Both the position numbers and the translations under genes were made by a program. This document shows positions 43,424 through 57,246 of a stretch of 64,000 bases of DNA, in pieces (the first letter of the stretch is position 1; each line of letters starts with the position of its first letter). The notes beneath the pieces were generated by a model. The model was given only the letters and a program-made list of their open reading frames with translations, made no database searches and had not been told where the DNA came from. Source of the stretch: Vibrio tubiashii ATCC 19109 (GTDB lineage Bacteria > Pseudomonadota > Gammaproteobacteria > Enterobacterales > Vibrionaceae); the NCBI RefSeq assembly GCF_000772105.1, contig NZ_CP009354.1, forward strand, positions 3,230,491 to 3,294,490. The letters run 5' to 3'.

Positions 43424-44785
43424 TTACTTTTGTTTTACTGGGCGCTGCCAACCTGAAATCTTACGCTCTTTAGCGCGAGTGATGACTAACTCACCTTCAG
43501 CGACATCTTTGGTCAAAGTCGTTCCCGCACCAATTGTCGCACCATCAGCGATAGTGACTGGCGCCACCAGCTGACTGTCAGAGCCAACAAAAACATCGTT
43601 GCCGATGGTTGTTTTAAACTTGTTTGCGCCATCATAGTTACAAGTGATCACACCCGCCCCTACATTGGTGCGCTGACCGATCTCGGCATCACCTAAATAA
43701 GTCAGGTGATTAGCTTTAGAGCCCTCACCAAGGCGAGCGTTCTTCACTTCAACGAAGTTACCAACGTGAGAGTCATTACGCATCTCTGCACCCGGGCGCA
43801 GACGAGTAAATGGACCCACTGTACACTCTTCACCGACCGTCGCACCTTCAATCACACTGTACGGACGAACAACCGTGTTATCGTCTATTTCACAATCTTT
43901 AAGTACGCAACCAGTGCCAATCACGACATTATCACCGAGCGATACTTTACCTTCGATAATAACATTGGCGTCAATTTCACAATCCATACCGCACTGTAAT
44001 TCACCACGTAGATCGAAACGTGCGGGGTCGCGCAGCATAACACCTTGCTCTAGTAGCTTTTGTGCTTGCATTGACTGGAACGCACGCTCTAAACGCGCCA
44101 ACTGAGCGCGGTCGTTAACCCCTTCCACTTCAATTGGGTTAACTGGATGAACTGCTTCAACCGCTCTACCTTCATCATGGGCAGCAGCGATAACATCGGT
44201 TAAGTAGTACTCACCTTGAGCATTGTTGTTGTTTAGACCAGATAACCAACGTTTCAGATCACCGCCTGTAGCAACCATCACACCAGTATTGATCTCTTTA
44301 ATCAGCTTCTGCTCTTCTGTCGCGTCTTTTTGCTCAACAATCGCAACAACAGGGCCGTTCTTACGCACGATACGTCCGTAGCCCATAGGATTATCTAGTA
44401 CGACAGTTAGCAGTGCGATACCGCCTGTTGGCTGGGCATCAAGTAAGCTTTCAATGGTCTCTTCTGAGATCAGTGGTACATCGCCGTAAAGCACTAAGAT
44501 CTTTTCATCATCTTCAAACTGTGGTGCTGCTTGATCCACTGCGTGACCTGTACCGAGCTGATCCGCTTGCAACACCCAACTTACTGACTCACTGCTTAGC
44601 TCAGCTTGCATTTGATCGCCACCATGGCCATACACCAAATGGATGTTCTGCGCGCCTAATCCATTACATGTGTCAATCACATGTTTCACCATCGGCTTAC
44701 CCGCAAGCGTATGCAGAACCTTAGGTTTATTGGAATACATGCGAGTCCCTTTGCCCGCTGCCAGAATCACTGCGCTAAACTTCAT
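43424..44785 (-). CDS. glmU: Bifunctional UDP-N-acetylglucosamine pyrophosphorylase/glucosamine-1-phosphate N-acetyltransferase
   Basis: I use the ATG at 44785, giving 453 residues starting [15 protein letters not shown], the standard start; an ATG four codons upstream is also open. The N-terminal uridylyltransferase (about 1-227) has the nucleotide loop [15 protein letters not shown] and QLGTGHAV. The C-terminal left-handed beta-helix acetyltransferase (about 250-450) has [20 protein letters not shown] and [11 protein letters not shown]. It makes UDP-GlcNAc for peptidoglycan and lipopolysaccharide. It follows atpC, as in enterics and Vibrio. Confidence 0.97.
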   Translation of the reverse strand: MKFSAVILAAGKGTRMYSNKPKVLHTLAGKPMVKHVIDTCNGLGAQNIHLVYGHGGDQMQAELSSESVSWVLQADQLGTGHAVDQAAPQFEDDEKILVLYGDVPLISEETIESLLDAQPTGGIALLTVVLDNPMGYGRIVRKNGPVVAIVEQKDATEEQKLIKEINTGVMVATGGDLKRWLSGLNNNNAQGEYYLTDVIAAAHDEGRAVEAVHPVNPIEVEGVNDRAQLARLERAFQSMQAQKLLEQGVMLRDPARFDLRGELQCGMDCEIDANVIIEGKVSLGDNVVIGTGCVLKDCEIDDNTVVRPYSVIEGATVGEECTVGPFTRLRPGAEMRNDSHVGNFVEVKNARLGEGSKANHLTYLGDAEIGQRTNVGAGVITCNYDGANKFKTTIGNDVFVGSDSQLVAPVTIADGATIGAGTTLTKDVAEGELVITRAKERKISGWQRPVKQK

Positions 44786-44887
44786 TGAGTTACCCATTTG
44801 AACTTGTATTAAAACTGAGAGGTATTCTAGACACTAATCCTTGATTAGTTAATTGATTAGGAAAAATTTCCGTTAAAAATTAAGCAA

Positions 44888-44911
44888 AAAGGCGGTCTTA
44901 CGACCGCCTTT
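44888..44911 (-). terminator. Rho-independent terminator of the atp operon
   Basis: AAAGGCGGTC and GACCGCCTTT pair around TTAC, followed on minus by TTGCTTAATTTT. It begins 26 bases after the atpC stop codon and ends the ATP synthase transcript before glmU. Confidence 0.87.
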
Positions 44912-44936
44912 ATCACTTTTAAAACAGTGTCGCGAA

Positions 44937-45359
44937 TTAGCGACGCTGTTTCGTCAGCTCGATAACTCGTAGCTGAGCAATGGCTTTAGCCAGTTCACTG
45001 GCCGCTTGAGCGAAGTCCATATCGCCGTGCTGGTTGTGGATACTCTCCTCAGCGCGACGTTTAGCTTCCTCTGCCTTAGCTGCGTCTAGCTCTTCACCAC
45101 GGATAGCCGTATCAGCCAGTACAGTCGCTGTACCCGGTTGAACTTCTATCATACCACCAGAAACATAGATAATTTCTTCGTGGCCGTGCTGTTTAACAAT
45201 ACGCACCATACCAGGCTTGATAGCGGTCAGCAGCGGTGTGTGGCCATGGAAAATACCAAGCTCACCTTCGCTACCGGTCACCTGGAACGTTTCAACTAGG
45301 CCTGAGAAAATTTTCTTCTCCGCACTAACAACGTCTAGGTGAAAGGTTATTGCTGCCAT
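44937..45359 (-). CDS. atpC: ATP synthase epsilon subunit
   Basis: The 140-residue F1 stalk subunit has an N-terminal beta-sandwich (about 1-85; [37 protein letters not shown]) and a C-terminal helical hairpin (about 90-138; [17 protein letters not shown]) that can inhibit the enzyme. It is the last gene of the operon, 18 bp after atpD. Confidence 0.97.
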   Translation of the reverse strand: MAAITFHLDVVSAEKKIFSGLVETFQVTGSEGELGIFHGHTPLLTAIKPGMVRIVKQHGHEEIIYVSGGMIEVQPGTATVLADTAIRGEELDAAKAEEAKRRAEESIHNQHGDMDFAQAASELAKAIAQLRVIELTKQRR

Positions 45360-45377
45360 ATCGCCTCCTAGTTAGCC

Positions 45378-46796
<1,419 letters not shown>

Positions 46797-46816
46797 CTAT
46801 TTCGTTTTACCTAAGC

Positions 46817-47683
46817 TTAAACCGCTGCTGCACCTGAAACGATTTCTGATAGTTCTTGTGTAATCGCAGCCTGACGGGCTTTGTTGTACACAAGTTCTAA
46901 GTCATCAATCAGGTTGCTCGCATTATCAGTTGCAGCTTTCATTGCAATCATTCGAGCCGCTTGCTCACAAGCAAGATTCTCAACCACACCTTGGTATACT
47001 TGAGATTCCACATAACGCACTAGAAGTGTATCTAGTAGCGATTTTGGTTCTGGCTCGTAGATGTAGTCCCACTGGTGGGTACGCTGCATCTCTTCGCTGT
47101 CCGATTTAGGCAAAGGTAGTAATTGATCGATCGTTGGTTGTTGAACCATAGTGTTCACAAACTTGTTGCTCACCACATATAGGCGGTCCAATTCACCTTC
47201 ATCGTATTTCTTAAGCATTACGCTGACAGAACCGATAAGGTCTTCAAGGCTTGGCTGATCGCCTAGGCCTGAAACCTGAGCAGCCACTTTTGCACCACTG
47301 TTGTTAAAGAAAGCTGTTGCTTTTGAACCAATCAATGCCAGTTCAACTTCAGCACCTTTCTCTTTCCAGCTTTGCATATCTGTCACAGCTTTTTTGAACA
47401 CGTTAATGTTCAAGCCGCCACAGAGGCCACGGTCTGTTGAAACGATGATGTAACCAACACGCTTAGCTTCACGCTCTTCTAGGTATGGATGACGATACTC
47501 TAGACTTGCGTTTGCTACGTGACCGATCACTTTACGTATTGTTTCAGCGTATGGACGAGAAGCTTCCATTGCGTCTTGAGAGCGACGCATTTTTGAAGCT
47601 GCTACCATTTCCATTGCTTTCGTAATCTTCTGAGTGCTTTTAACACTACCGATTTTATTACGTATCTCTTTTGCGCCGGCCAT
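46817..47683 (-). CDS. atpG: ATP synthase gamma subunit
   Basis: The 288-residue central-stalk subunit starts [27 protein letters not shown] and ends with [20 protein letters not shown], the two long helices of the rotor. The middle Rossmann-like region includes [11 protein letters not shown]. It lies between atpA and atpD. Confidence 0.97.
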   Translation of the reverse strand: MAGAKEIRNKIGSVKSTQKITKAMEMVAASKMRRSQDAMEASRPYAETIRKVIGHVANASLEYRHPYLEEREAKRVGYIIVSTDRGLCGGLNINVFKKAVTDMQSWKEKGAEVELALIGSKATAFFNNSGAKVAAQVSGLGDQPSLEDLIGSVSVMLKKYDEGELDRLYVVSNKFVNTMVQQPTIDQLLPLPKSDSEEMQRTHQWDYIYEPEPKSLLDTLLVRYVESQVYQGVVENLACEQAARMIAMKAATDNASNLIDDLELVYNKARQAAITQELSEIVSGAAAV

Positions 47684-47725
47684 CGTTACTCTCCATTAGT
47701 TGGTGACATTACTGCCACCGACCTA

Positions 47726-49267
47726 TTACCAAGTTTGGGTTGCTACGAAGTCGTCAGTCAGCTTCTTCAGCTGTGCTTCAACTTCATCGTTGTATGCACC
47801 CGTCTTGTCGATCTCAGCTGCAAATTCAGCGTATTGACCGCGAGCATACGATAGTAGAGCCGCTTCGAAATCTAGCAGTTTGCTTAATTCAACATCTGCT
47901 AGGTAGCCGCGCTCTGCCGCAAAGATAACTAGAGCTTGGTCGAATACAGACATTGGAGCGTACTGCTTCTGCTTCATTAGTTCTGTAACTTTCTGACCGT
48001 GGTCTAGCTGTTTCTTTGTCGCTTCATCAAGGTCAGACGAGAACTGTGCGAAAGCCGCTAGTTCACGGTACTGAGCTAGTGCAGTACGGATACCACCTGA
48101 TAGCTTCTTGATGATTTTCGTCTGTGCAGAACCACCAACACGAGATACTGAGATACCTGGGTCAACCGCTGGGCGAACACCCGCGTTGAATAGCTCAGTC
48201 TGTAGGAAGATCTGACCGTCAGTAATCGAGATTACGTTTGTCGGTACGAATGCTGAAACGTCACCAGCTTGAGTTTCGATGATAGGTAGTGCAGTCAAAG
48301 AACCTGTCTTACCTTTCACTTCACCGTTAGTGAACTTCTCTACGTACTCTTCGCTTACACGAGCAGCACGCTCTAGTAGACGTGAGTGGAGGTAGAAAAC
48401 ATCACCTGGGAATGCTTCACGACCTGGTGGACGTTTTAGTAGTAGAGAGATCTGACGGTAAGCTACCGCTTGCTTAGATAGATCATCATAAACAATCAGT
48501 GCGTCTTCACCGCGATCACGGAAGTATTCACCCATCGCACAACCTGCGTATGGCGCTAGGTATTGTAGCGCTGCAGATTCAGAAGCAGATGCAACAACAA
48601 CGATAGTGTTAGCTAGCGCGCCGTGCTCTTCTAGTTTGCGAACTACGTTAGCGATAGTCGATGCTTTCTGACCGATTGCTACGTAGATTGAGAAAATACC
48701 AGAGTCTTTCTGGTTGATGATTGCATCGATCGCCATTGCTGTTTTACCAGTCTGACGGTCACCGATTACAAGCTCACGCTGACCACGACCGATTGGGATC
48801 ATTGAGTCAACAGATTTGTAACCAGTTTGCACAGGTTGATCTACCGATTTACGGTCGATTACACCTGGTGCAATCACTTCTACAGGCGAAGACAGTTTCG
48901 CTTCGATTGGACCTTTACCATCGATTGGCTCACCTAGTGTGTTTACAACACGACCAAGCATTTCAGGACCAACTGGTACTTCAAGAATACGACCAGTACC
49001 TGTAACTTTCATGCCTTCCTTAAGGTCAGCATATGGGCCCATTACAACCGCACCAACCGAGTCACGCTCAAGGTTAAGTGCTAGTGCATAACGGCCACCC
49101 GGTAATTCAATCATTTCACCTTGCATCACGTCCGCTAGGCCGTGAATGCGAATGATACCATCGCTTACCGATACGATAGTACCTTCGTTGCGAGCTTCAC
49201 TAACAACTTCGAAAGATTCGATACGTTGTTTAATTAGATCGCTAATTTCCGTGGAATTAAGTTGCAT
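47726..49267 (-). CDS. atpA: ATP synthase alpha subunit
   Basis: The start at 49267 gives the standard 513 residues ([18 protein letters not shown]) and has GGAG just before the ATG; an upstream in-frame ATG at 49297 lies inside atpH and is rejected. The P-loop is [15 protein letters not shown] (about 169-183), and [16 protein letters not shown] is the conserved arginine-finger region (about 371-386). It is the non-catalytic nucleotide-binding F1 subunit. Confidence 0.98.
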   Translation of the reverse strand: MQLNSTEISDLIKQRIESFEVVSEARNEGTIVSVSDGIIRIHGLADVMQGEMIELPGGRYALALNLERDSVGAVVMGPYADLKEGMKVTGTGRILEVPVGPEMLGRVVNTLGEPIDGKGPIEAKLSSPVEVIAPGVIDRKSVDQPVQTGYKSVDSMIPIGRGQRELVIGDRQTGKTAMAIDAIINQKDSGIFSIYVAIGQKASTIANVVRKLEEHGALANTIVVVASASESAALQYLAPYAGCAMGEYFRDRGEDALIVYDDLSKQAVAYRQISLLLKRPPGREAFPGDVFYLHSRLLERAARVSEEYVEKFTNGEVKGKTGSLTALPIIETQAGDVSAFVPTNVISITDGQIFLQTELFNAGVRPAVDPGISVSRVGGSAQTKIIKKLSGGIRTALAQYRELAAFAQFSSDLDEATKKQLDHGQKVTELMKQKQYAPMSVFDQALVIFAAERGYLADVELSKLLDFEAALLSYARGQYAEFAAEIDKTGAYNDEVEAQLKKLTDDFVATQTW

Positions 49268-49280
49268 GCTCCAATCCCCA

Positions 49281-49814
49281 TTAAGACTGCAATGCATCGC
49301 TCAGGCGGTTCAAACGACCACGAGCTGAGTTATCGATGACTAAGTCTCCGGCTCTAATAATAACCCCACCAAGTAGGGCCTCATCTATGCTGCAATTCAG
49401 CTGGACTTTGCGTTCAAGACGCGTTTCAAGTTTGCTGCTGATGTCTGCTTTTTGCTGTTCTGAAAGTTCAGTCGCAGAAGTCACTTCTACACTGATTTCT
49501 TTCTCGTGCTCTTGTTTTAACAACAGGAACTCAGCACATACATCAGGAAGAGCCAATAATCGGCCATTCTCCGCCATCACCTTAATCAGGTTTTGGCCAA
49601 ACTCATCAACTTGTTCGCCACATACCGCAACAAATACTTCTGCAAGTTTGTCTGCAGACATTGAGCTAGTTAATAGCTCGTGTACTTGTTCGTTGTTGGC
49701 GACTTCCGCGGCAAAAGACAACATCTGACCCCATTGGTCTAGTTGGCCTTTTTCTACAGCAAAGTCGAATGCTGCTTTAGCATAGGGGCGTGCGATAGTA
49801 GTCATATCAGCCAT
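49281..49814 (-). CDS. atpH: ATP synthase delta subunit
   Basis: The 177-residue F1 subunit joins the top of F1 to the b-dimer. The N-terminal helical domain starts [19 protein letters not shown], and the C-terminal end is [29 protein letters not shown], both family signatures. It starts 14 bp after atpF. Confidence 0.97.
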   Translation of the reverse strand: MADMTTIARPYAKAAFDFAVEKGQLDQWGQMLSFAAEVANNEQVHELLTSSMSADKLAEVFVAVCGEQVDEFGQNLIKVMAENGRLLALPDVCAEFLLLKQEHEKEISVEVTSATELSEQQKADISSKLETRLERKVQLNCSIDEALLGGVIIRAGDLVIDNSARGRLNRLSDALQS

Positions 49815-49828
49815 GTGCGCCCCCAGAC

Positions 49829-50299
49829 TTAAAGTTTTGCAGTAATGTTGTCGAGAAGATCTTTGTGCGCGTCTTTATCGATAGAGCGCTCTAGGATTTT
49901 CTCAGCACCAGCTAAAGCCAGAGTTGCAACTTGTTTGCGCAGTTCATCGCGCGCACGGTTGCGTTCTGCTTCAAGTTCAGCTTCTGCTTGCGCAAGGATT
50001 TTCTGGCGTTCTGCCTGAGCTTCCTCACGAGCTTCGTCTAGAATTTGAGCTTTACGCTTGTTCGCTTGCTCAATGACCTCAGTTGCTGTGCGCTTCGCTT
50101 CTTTCAATTGAGAAGAAGCGTTAGCTTGAGCTAGATTCAAGTCTTTCTCAGCACGTTCTGCCGCATGAAGGCCGTCAGCAATTTTCTTCTGACGTTCTTC
50201 GATTGCGTTCATGATTGGCGGCCATACATACTTCATGCAGAACCACACAAACAGAGCGAACGAGATTGCTTGACCCAGCAGAGTTGCGTTCATATTCAC
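49829..50299 (-). CDS. atpF: ATP synthase b subunit
   Basis: The 156-residue stator subunit has one N-terminal membrane helix ([25 protein letters not shown]). A long, Ala/Glu/Lys-rich right-handed coiled coil follows, ending [19 protein letters not shown]. The start is either of two in-frame ATGs two codons apart (50299 or 50293). It forms a homodimer with the delta subunit at the top. Confidence 0.97.
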   Translation of the reverse strand: MNMNATLLGQAISFALFVWFCMKYVWPPIMNAIEERQKKIADGLHAAERAEKDLNLAQANASSQLKEAKRTATEVIEQANKRKAQILDEAREEAQAERQKILAQAEAELEAERNRARDELRKQVATLALAGAEKILERSIDKDAHKDLLDNITAKL

Positions 50300-50372
50300 A
50301 ACAGCTACCCCTCTTTAATTGGACTTAGTGTTAATCAATGACAAACCAATGTTTGTCTCTGAAAAGCAATGA

Positions 50373-50666
<294 letters not shown>

Positions 50667-50674
50667 TTAAAAAA

Positions 50675-51490
<816 letters not shown>

Positions 51491-51495
51491 TCATC

Positions 51496-51885
51496 CTATT
51501 TTTTGTTGTTAATGAATAGCGCTGGCGCAAAGATATTAATCCCTAATACCAGCAAATAGGTTAGTTTGAGGGGAACGAGTTCCACCTGCATATACATGTA
51601 AGCAACAGAGAAGAGAGCCACAGTAATGAGGATCTTTAGTGCCACTCCGGTGTAGAAAGACGCAGCAACCATTTTTGCTGCACGAGCCCCTACAAACAGA
51701 AAAGCACACAAGGCAAATACAGCATTGGCGACAACAAATATGCTCCCTCCAATTAGCGCTGAGATTCCCCATTCAGTATTGACGGCTATCGCCATACCCG
51801 CTGCCACTAACGCAACCGCGCTCGCCTCGATCATTAACAATTGCTTTGCAAGCGCTCGTCCTGGTCTAGCTAACGCAGCTACCAT
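51496..51885 (-). CDS. atpI: ATP synthase accessory protein I
   Basis: The 129-residue protein has four predicted membrane segments. It starts VAALARPGRALAKQLLMIEA and has GISALIGGSIFVVANAVFA, as in the AtpI family, which assists c-ring assembly but is not part of the final enzyme. It is first in the operon, downstream of a good promoter. Confidence 0.93.
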   Translation of the reverse strand: MVAALARPGRALAKQLLMIEASAVALVAAGMAIAVNTEWGISALIGGSIFVVANAVFALCAFLFVGARAAKMVAASFYTGVALKILITVALFSVAYMYMQVELVPLKLTYLLVLGINIFAPALFINNKK

Positions 51886-51946
51886 GTATTCGTACCTCTA
51901 GTAAAATCCACAGCTTTACTACCTCAGGGCTGGGAAATTGGCGAAA

Positions 51947-51974
51947 ATTATACGGTGAGTCGAACTGATTGCAA
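51947..51974 (-). promoter_or_regulatory. Likely atp operon promoter
   Basis: Minus strand: TTGCAA, 16-base spacer, TATAAT, about 62 bases before the atpI ATG. It is the only well-formed sigma-70 box in the 187-bp gap between parB and atpI. It is inferred from consensus only. Confidence 0.65.
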
Positions 51975-52072
51975 TTAAAACACCGCAAAAAGTTACAATT
52001 TTGTTTACAAGCCGACAACTTCCGCACAAAAATTCGATTTTTACATATATTGATTGAGATCAATTATCTCAT

Positions 52073-52954
52073 TTAGCTTTCAAGCTTGGCAATTAACTGC
52101 TCTAATTTGTGAGGCTCATCAAGACTAATCGTCACTTTCGACTTGCCGTTGTCAGCGCGCACAATTGCAACTTTAGCCCCAAGCATTTCACTCAATTTTT
52201 GTGACATTTGTTGTGCTTCAGCGTCTTGAACCTCATTTTTTGCTTCAGATTGAGGCTGGAGACACTTTTTCACTAACTGCTCGGTCTGACGAACGGTCAT
52301 TTTCTTTTTGGCGACCTGCTGAGCAATCTCGACCTGTTGCTCACCTTCAAGAGCCAACAGCGCCCTAGCATGCCCCATATCAAGCAAATTACCGGAAACT
52401 AAACCTTTCACGTCATCTTCTAGCTGATTTAGACGCAATAAGTTACTTACCGCCGCGCGAGACTTACCAATAACATCAGCAACCTGCTGATGAGTCAGGC
52501 TAAACTCTTCTTGCAGACGATCGAGAGCAACCGCTTCTTCGATCACATTAAGATCTTCACGCTGAATGTTCTCGATCAATGCCATAGCGATCGCTGCGCG
52601 ATCTTCGACATTCTTCACCACGCATGGTACTTGCTTAAGGCCCGCCTTACGAGCTGCTCGCCAGCGACGTTCTCCGGCGATGATTTCAAATTTGTCACCG
52701 TCAACCTGTCTCACCACGATAGGCTGAATAATCCCTTGAGATTCAATTGAAGCGGCAAGCTCTTCTAGCGCTTCAGGCTCCATCTCTTTGCGCGGCTGGT
52801 AAACACCCGGCTTTAAGCTGTTAATATTTAAATCGGTGAGACTACCATCCGATGACAGTTCTTGGCTGTGCAGTGCACTTTGCTGTTTTTCACGCGCTAG
52901 TGAACTGGTTGAAAGCAGGGCATCAAGCCCTTTACCTAAACCACGCTTAGACAT
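52073..52954 (-). CDS. parB: Chromosome-partitioning protein ParB
   Basis: The 293-residue protein has an N-terminal ParA-interacting start (SKRGLGKGLDALL), the CTP-binding ParB/Srx domain (about 38-130) with GERRWRAARKAGL, and a helix-turn-helix (FSLTHQQVADVIGKSRAAVSNLLRL, about 152-176). A C-terminal dimerisation region closes it (about 240-293). It binds parS and slides as a CTP clamp. Candidate target sites are at 14900, 18115 and 21995 of this window. It lies 24 bp after parA. Confidence 0.97.
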   Translation of the reverse strand: MSKRGLGKGLDALLSTSSLAREKQQSALHSQELSSDGSLTDLNINSLKPGVYQPRKEMEPEALEELAASIESQGIIQPIVVRQVDGDKFEIIAGERRWRAARKAGLKQVPCVVKNVEDRAAIAMALIENIQREDLNVIEEAVALDRLQEEFSLTHQQVADVIGKSRAAVSNLLRLNQLEDDVKGLVSGNLLDMGHARALLALEGEQQVEIAQQVAKKKMTVRQTEQLVKKCLQPQSEAKNEVQDAEAQQMSQKLSEMLGAKVAIVRADNGKSKVTISLDEPHKLEQLIAKLES

Positions 52955-52978
52955 GAGACGGAATTCCTTTGGTTGTCG

Positions 52979-53752
52979 TTATGCAGGGACTTCTTCGCGG
53001 CGAAGCATCTCACCAGCTAGAGCTAAATAAGCCTTAGCACCTGCAGAGTATTTATCGTAATACATTGCCGGTTTACCATGACTAGGCGCTTCAGCGAGAC
53101 GCACATTGCGCGGAATAACGGTGCGGTACACCTTGTTGCCAAAGTGCTTTTTAAGTTGATCGGATACTTCGTTCGACAGTCTGTTGCGAGGGTCATACAT
53201 AGTACGTAGTAACCCTTCGATTTTTAGATTTTCGTTTACAACAGCAGCAAGCTTACTGATTGTATCCATTAACGCGGTTAAACCTTCAAGTGCAAAATAC
53301 TCACACTGCATTGGAACCAAAACCGAATCGGCTGCGGCCATAGCGTTGATTGTAAGAAGGTTTAGAGAAGGAGGACAATCGATAAAGATGAAATCATAGT
53401 TATCGCGAACTGATGCTAAAGCGTGCTTAAGGCGAACTTCACGGGCAAAAACTTCCATCAGTTTGATTTCAGCCGCCGTCACATCTCCATTGGCCGCCAC
53501 TAAATCATAGTTGCCGGATGTCTTACGACACACCACTTCATCAAACGGCACATCTTCTACCAGCAGCTCATAAGCCGTGGCATCGACTTGGTATTTATCT
53601 ACACCACTGGCCATCGTTGCATTGCCTTGTGGGTCGAGGTCTATCACCAATACCTTACGCTTAGTCGCAGCCATAGATGCGGCTAAGTTGATGCATGTCG
53701 TTGTTTTTCCAACCCCGCCTTTCTGGTTGGCGATCGCTACGATTTTTCCCAC
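52979..53752 (-). CDS. parA: Chromosome-partitioning ATPase ParA
   Basis: The 257-residue Walker-type ATPase (no N-terminal extension, so chromosomal type) shows the deviant Walker A motif NQKGGVGKTTTCINLAAS (about 8-25) with signature Lys. DLDPQGNATM follows (about 39), and Walker B is FIFIDCPPSLNLLT. It segregates origins with ParB. It follows rsmG by 14 bp on the same strand. Confidence 0.97.
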   Translation of the reverse strand: MGKIVAIANQKGGVGKTTTCINLAASMAATKRKVLVIDLDPQGNATMASGVDKYQVDATAYELLVEDVPFDEVVCRKTSGNYDLVAANGDVTAAEIKLMEVFAREVRLKHALASVRDNYDFIFIDCPPSLNLLTINAMAAADSVLVPMQCEYFALEGLTALMDTISKLAAVVNENLKIEGLLRTMYDPRNRLSNEVSDQLKKHFGNKVYRTVIPRNVRLAEAPSHGKPAMYYDKYSAGAKAYLALAGEMLRREEVPA

Positions 53753-53766
53753 AATGAACCTCGCTT

Positions 53767-54399
53767 TTATTCCTTGCGCGATAAGATTACTAGATGACGC
53801 TCACCTTCCAATTGAGGAACATTCAAAGCTTTGACGTCGGTCACAGAACACCACTCAGGTAATTGCTCAATCTCATCCTGTGGTAATTGACCTTTCAGCG
53901 CCAAGAAATGCCCACCTTGTGATTTTGGTAGATGGTGGCACCACTCAACCATATCAGTCATTGAAGCAAATGCACGACTTAATACGCCATCGAATTTATC
54001 TTCAGGCTGGTATTCTTCGACTCGACTTTGAATCGGTGTCACATTTTCTATTTTGAGTTCATGAAGAACTTGTTTGATAAAACGAATGCGTTTGCCCAAG
54101 CTATCTAGCAACACAAACGTTTTGTCAGGGTTCATAATGGACAAAGGAATGCCTGGCAGGCCTGGTCCTGTACCGACATCAATAAAACACTCACCCTGTA
54201 AGTGAGTGCTAACAATGATGCTGTCCATAATGTGCTTCACCAGCATCTCTTGTGGATCGCGTACCGATGTCAGGTTGTACGCCTTGTTCCATTTGTTGAG
54301 CATTTCGACATAGCCAACCAGCTGTTCACGCTGACGAGGCGAGACCTCTAGATCGGTCTGAGCAATCAGTTCATCAAGTTGAGTGCGTAGTTGAGACAT
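53767..54399 (-). CDS. rsmG: 16S rRNA (guanine527-N7)-methyltransferase
   Basis: The 210-residue SAM-dependent enzyme has the glycine-rich motif [17 protein letters not shown] (about 67-83) and a late [15 protein letters not shown] block. It methylates G527 in the decoding region; loss gives low-level streptomycin resistance in other bacteria. It overlaps the mnmG stop codon by one base and precedes parA. Confidence 0.96.
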   Translation of the reverse strand: MSQLRTQLDELIAQTDLEVSPRQREQLVGYVEMLNKWNKAYNLTSVRDPQEMLVKHIMDSIIVSTHLQGECFIDVGTGPGLPGIPLSIMNPDKTFVLLDSLGKRIRFIKQVLHELKIENVTPIQSRVEEYQPEDKFDGVLSRAFASMTDMVEWCHHLPKSQGGHFLALKGQLPQDEIEQLPEWCSVTDVKALNVPQLEGERHLVILSRKE

Positions 54400-56294
54400 T
54401 ATGCTTCCTCGCCTTTTTTCAGCAGGCCATGTTTTTTCAAGTGAACTAAAAGAATCGAAATCGCAGCCGGTGTAATGCCTGAAATGCGCGAAGCGATACC
54501 GATAGACTCCGGTTTTGCTTCTGTCAGTTTCGCCACCACTTCATTCGATAAACCGCTGACCATAGCGTAATCTAAATCGACTGGGATCTTTGTATGCTCA
54601 TGGCGCAGCGACTTTTCGATCTCATCTTGCTGGCGTTTGATATAACCTTCGTATTTAACTTGGATTTCAACCTGCTCAGCGGCTTGTTGATCTTCGATGG
54701 CTGGGGCGAATGCGTCTAGCTGAGTCAATTGATCGTAAGACATTTCTGGACGACGCAGTAAATCTTCACCACTCGCTTCACGTGCCATCGGTGTTTTTAG
54801 CAATTCATTTAGTGCATCAACCCCTTGTGATTTAGGGTTCATCCAGATCTCTTTCAAGCGTTGACGCTCAGCTTCGATATTGTCGATTTTTTGATTAAAT
54901 CGAGCCCAACGTACATCATCAACCAAGCCAAGCTGACGAGCTTGCTCAGTCAAACGTAAGTCCGCGTTATCTTCACGCAGTAACAAACGGTATTCCGCGC
55001 GTGAAGTAAACATACGGTAAGGTTCTTTAGTACCCATGGTCGATAGGTCATCAATCAACACTCCCATGTAAGCTTGATCACGACGTGGGCTCCAGCCTTC
55101 TTTGTCTTGGCTAAACAGACTGGCGTTAAGGCCAGCCATCAAGCCTTGTGCCGCAGCTTCCTCGTAACCCGTGGTACCGTTAATTTGTCCCGCAAAGAAC
55201 AAACCACTAATAAATTTGGTTTCATAGGTCTGCTTTAAGTCGCGTGGGTCGAAGAAGTCATACTCAATCGCATAACCTGGGCGCACGATATGCGCGTTTT
55301 CGAACCCTTTCATCGAGCGTACGATCTGAACTTGAACATCAAACGGCAAGCTGGTGGAAATACCATTTGGATACAGCTCATGCGTATCAAGCCCTTCTGG
55401 CTCAATAAAGATCTGGTGGCTGTTCTTGTCAGCAAAACGCATCACCTTGTCTTCGATTGACGGACAGTAGCGCGGGCCAATACCTTCAATCACACCCGCG
55501 TACATTGGGCTGCGATCAAGGTTGTTACGAATTACATCGTGAGTCTGCTCGTTGGTGTGAGTGATAAAACATGGGATTTGACGCGGATGCTGTTCACGCT
55601 TTCCAATAAACGAAAATACGGGTGCAGGATTATCACCATGTTGAGCTTCTAACTCAGAAAAATCGACACTGCGCGCATCAATGCGTGGAGGTGTGCCTGT
55701 TTTTAAACGATCGACTCTAAACGGCAGTTCACGCAGACGATCAGCCAGCGCGATCGATGGCGGATCCCCCGCACGACCACCTGACGAGCTCTCCATACCA
55801 ATATGGATCTTACCGCCGAGGAAAGTCCCCACAGTCAGCACAACTGCTTTTGCGTAGAAACGCAGTCCCATCTGGGTAACAACACCCAAGACACGATCTT
55901 GCTCAACAATAAGATCATCAACAGATTGTTGGAACAGAGTGAGGTTAGGGGCGTTTTCTAGCGCGTTGCGAACATAAGCTTTGTACAACGCACGATCAGC
56001 TTGAGCACGAGTTGCTCGTACAGCTGGGCCTTTCGAGGCGTTGAGTGTTCTAAATTGAATACCGGAATGATCAATCGCTTGAGCCATTAAACCGCCCATC
56101 GCGTCGACTTCTTTGACTAAGTGACCTTTACCGATCCCACCAATTGCTGGGTTACACGACATCTGACCTAAGGTGTCAATGTTGTGAGTGAGTAACAGGG
56201 TTTTTTGCCCTGTACGAGCAGATGCGAGTGCGGCTTCCGTTCCTGCGTGACCGCCACCAACGACGATGACATCAAATTTTTCGTGATAAAGCAT
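54399..56294 (-). CDS. mnmG: tRNA uridine-5-carboxymethylaminomethyl modification enzyme MnmG
   Basis: The 631-residue FAD enzyme partners with MnmE to modify U34 of tRNAs. It has the FAD motif [22 protein letters not shown] (residues 8-29), [20 protein letters not shown], and [17 protein letters not shown] family blocks. GAGGTCGGTTC precedes the ATG. It borders oriC, as in E. coli, and is transcribed away from it; this transcription is known to influence origin opening in E. coli. Confidence 0.98.
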   Translation of the reverse strand: MLYHEKFDVIVVGGGHAGTEAALASARTGQKTLLLTHNIDTLGQMSCNPAIGGIGKGHLVKEVDAMGGLMAQAIDHSGIQFRTLNASKGPAVRATRAQADRALYKAYVRNALENAPNLTLFQQSVDDLIVEQDRVLGVVTQMGLRFYAKAVVLTVGTFLGGKIHIGMESSSGGRAGDPPSIALADRLRELPFRVDRLKTGTPPRIDARSVDFSELEAQHGDNPAPVFSFIGKREQHPRQIPCFITHTNEQTHDVIRNNLDRSPMYAGVIEGIGPRYCPSIEDKVMRFADKNSHQIFIEPEGLDTHELYPNGISTSLPFDVQVQIVRSMKGFENAHIVRPGYAIEYDFFDPRDLKQTYETKFISGLFFAGQINGTTGYEEAAAQGLMAGLNASLFSQDKEGWSPRRDQAYMGVLIDDLSTMGTKEPYRMFTSRAEYRLLLREDNADLRLTEQARQLGLVDDVRWARFNQKIDNIEAERQRLKEIWMNPKSQGVDALNELLKTPMAREASGEDLLRRPEMSYDQLTQLDAFAPAIEDQQAAEQVEIQVKYEGYIKRQQDEIEKSLRHEHTKIPVDLDYAMVSGLSNEVVAKLTEAKPESIGIASRISGITPAAISILLVHLKKHGLLKKGEEA

Positions 56295-56409
56295 GAACCG
56301 ACCTCAGGTATTCAATAGAGAGTTGGATAGAGAAAAAGAGCGTTATTCTACCTTCTTTCACGGGCTGAGAAAATGCTTTTGGCTCTTTTCCTTCAAGCAG
56401 TGAAATCCT

Positions 56410-56720
56410 TATATATATAAGATCTATATATATGATCTTTTATTAGATCTACTATTAAGATCGACCGTTTCTGTGGATAAGTAGAAAATGATCAACAAGA
56501 TCATGGATCTTATTTGGATCGTATCATGTGATCTTGCCTTGATCAGATCGAGGATTAACTGGGATCAAAATTGGTAGTTATACACAGGGGTAAAAAAGGA
56601 TCTAAGTTATTATTTGGATAACTATAGGTTAATCACCGGAAAGATCGTAGTTTATCCACAGATGAAATGATTAAAAAATGAGCGAACAGTTTTTGGGGAG
56701 TAAGGAAAGTTATTCACAAA
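56410..56720. other. oriC: Replication origin oriC1
   Basis: The mnmG-mioC gap is AT-rich with a TATATATA-rich unwinding element (about 56410-56460), and it contains 14 GATC sites between 56421 and 56646. DnaA boxes resemble the E. coli layout: TGTGGATAA (56472, R1), TTATACACA (56578, R2-like), TTTGGATAA (56613, R3-like) and TTATCCACA (56652, R4). A further TTATTCACA (56710) lies beyond. The remainder of 56295-56759 holds no gene. Confidence 0.96.
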
Positions 56721-56759
56721 AGGGGGAAGTGGCCAAGAAATTGACCACTTAGAAGGGGA

Positions 56760-57194
56760 TTAGAAAAGCTCAATATGGTCATTTAACCAGCTTTCTGCGG
56801 CATCTTCTGGTACATCATGGCTGAGAACATCGATAGTAAAACACTCTGTCAGTGCTGTAGCGCCGATATCGGCAAGTAGGTCATGGGCATGCTGACCCGC
56901 TGCACAGAACGTATCGTAACTCGAATCACCAATGGCGATCGTCGCGTATTTGACCTCACTCATTTTCGGTGGTGTGTCTTGTAGAGCTTGAATAAACGGC
57001 TGAATATTATCTGGGTATTCGCCAGCGCCGTGAGTTGAAGTAATGATTAACCAAGTACCCTTATTGTCAACTTGTGCCAAATTAGGTTGGTTATGGATGG
57101 TAGTCTCAAAGCCTTTTTCGATTAGTAGATCACTGAGGTGGTCTCCCACATACTCAGCACCACCCAGTGTGCTACCTGTAATAATGTGGATCAT
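56760..57194 (-). CDS. mioC: Flavodoxin-like protein MioC
   Basis: The start at 57194 has AAAGGAACACC before it and gives 144 residues ([19 protein letters not shown]); the upstream ATG is rejected. FMN-binding loops are [22 protein letters not shown] and [13 protein letters not shown]. coli MioC is an FMN-binding electron carrier linked to biotin synthase. It is transcribed toward oriC, as in E. coli. Confidence 0.94.
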   Translation of the reverse strand: MIHIITGSTLGGAEYVGDHLSDLLIEKGFETTIHNQPNLAQVDNKGTWLIITSTHGAGEYPDNIQPFIQALQDTPPKMSEVKYATIAIGDSSYDTFCAAGQHAHDLLADIGATALTECFTIDVLSHDVPEDAAESWLNDHIELF

Positions 57195-57220
57195 AGGTGT
57201 TCCTTTATACACAATGAAAA

Positions 57221-57241
57221 AACGCGACCAGAGGCCGCGTT
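57221..57241 (-). terminator. Rho-independent terminator after mnmE
   Basis: On the minus strand AACGCGGCC pairs with GGTCGCGTT (one G-T pair) around TCT, followed by TTTTTTC. It separates mnmE from mioC. Confidence 0.85.
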
Positions 57242-57246
57242 ATAGA

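Noticed and set aside
53184..53399. Plus-strand frames inside parA, atpA, glmU and similar genes
   Set aside because: They are shadows of strongly supported minus-strand genes with no binding sites or protein features of their own.
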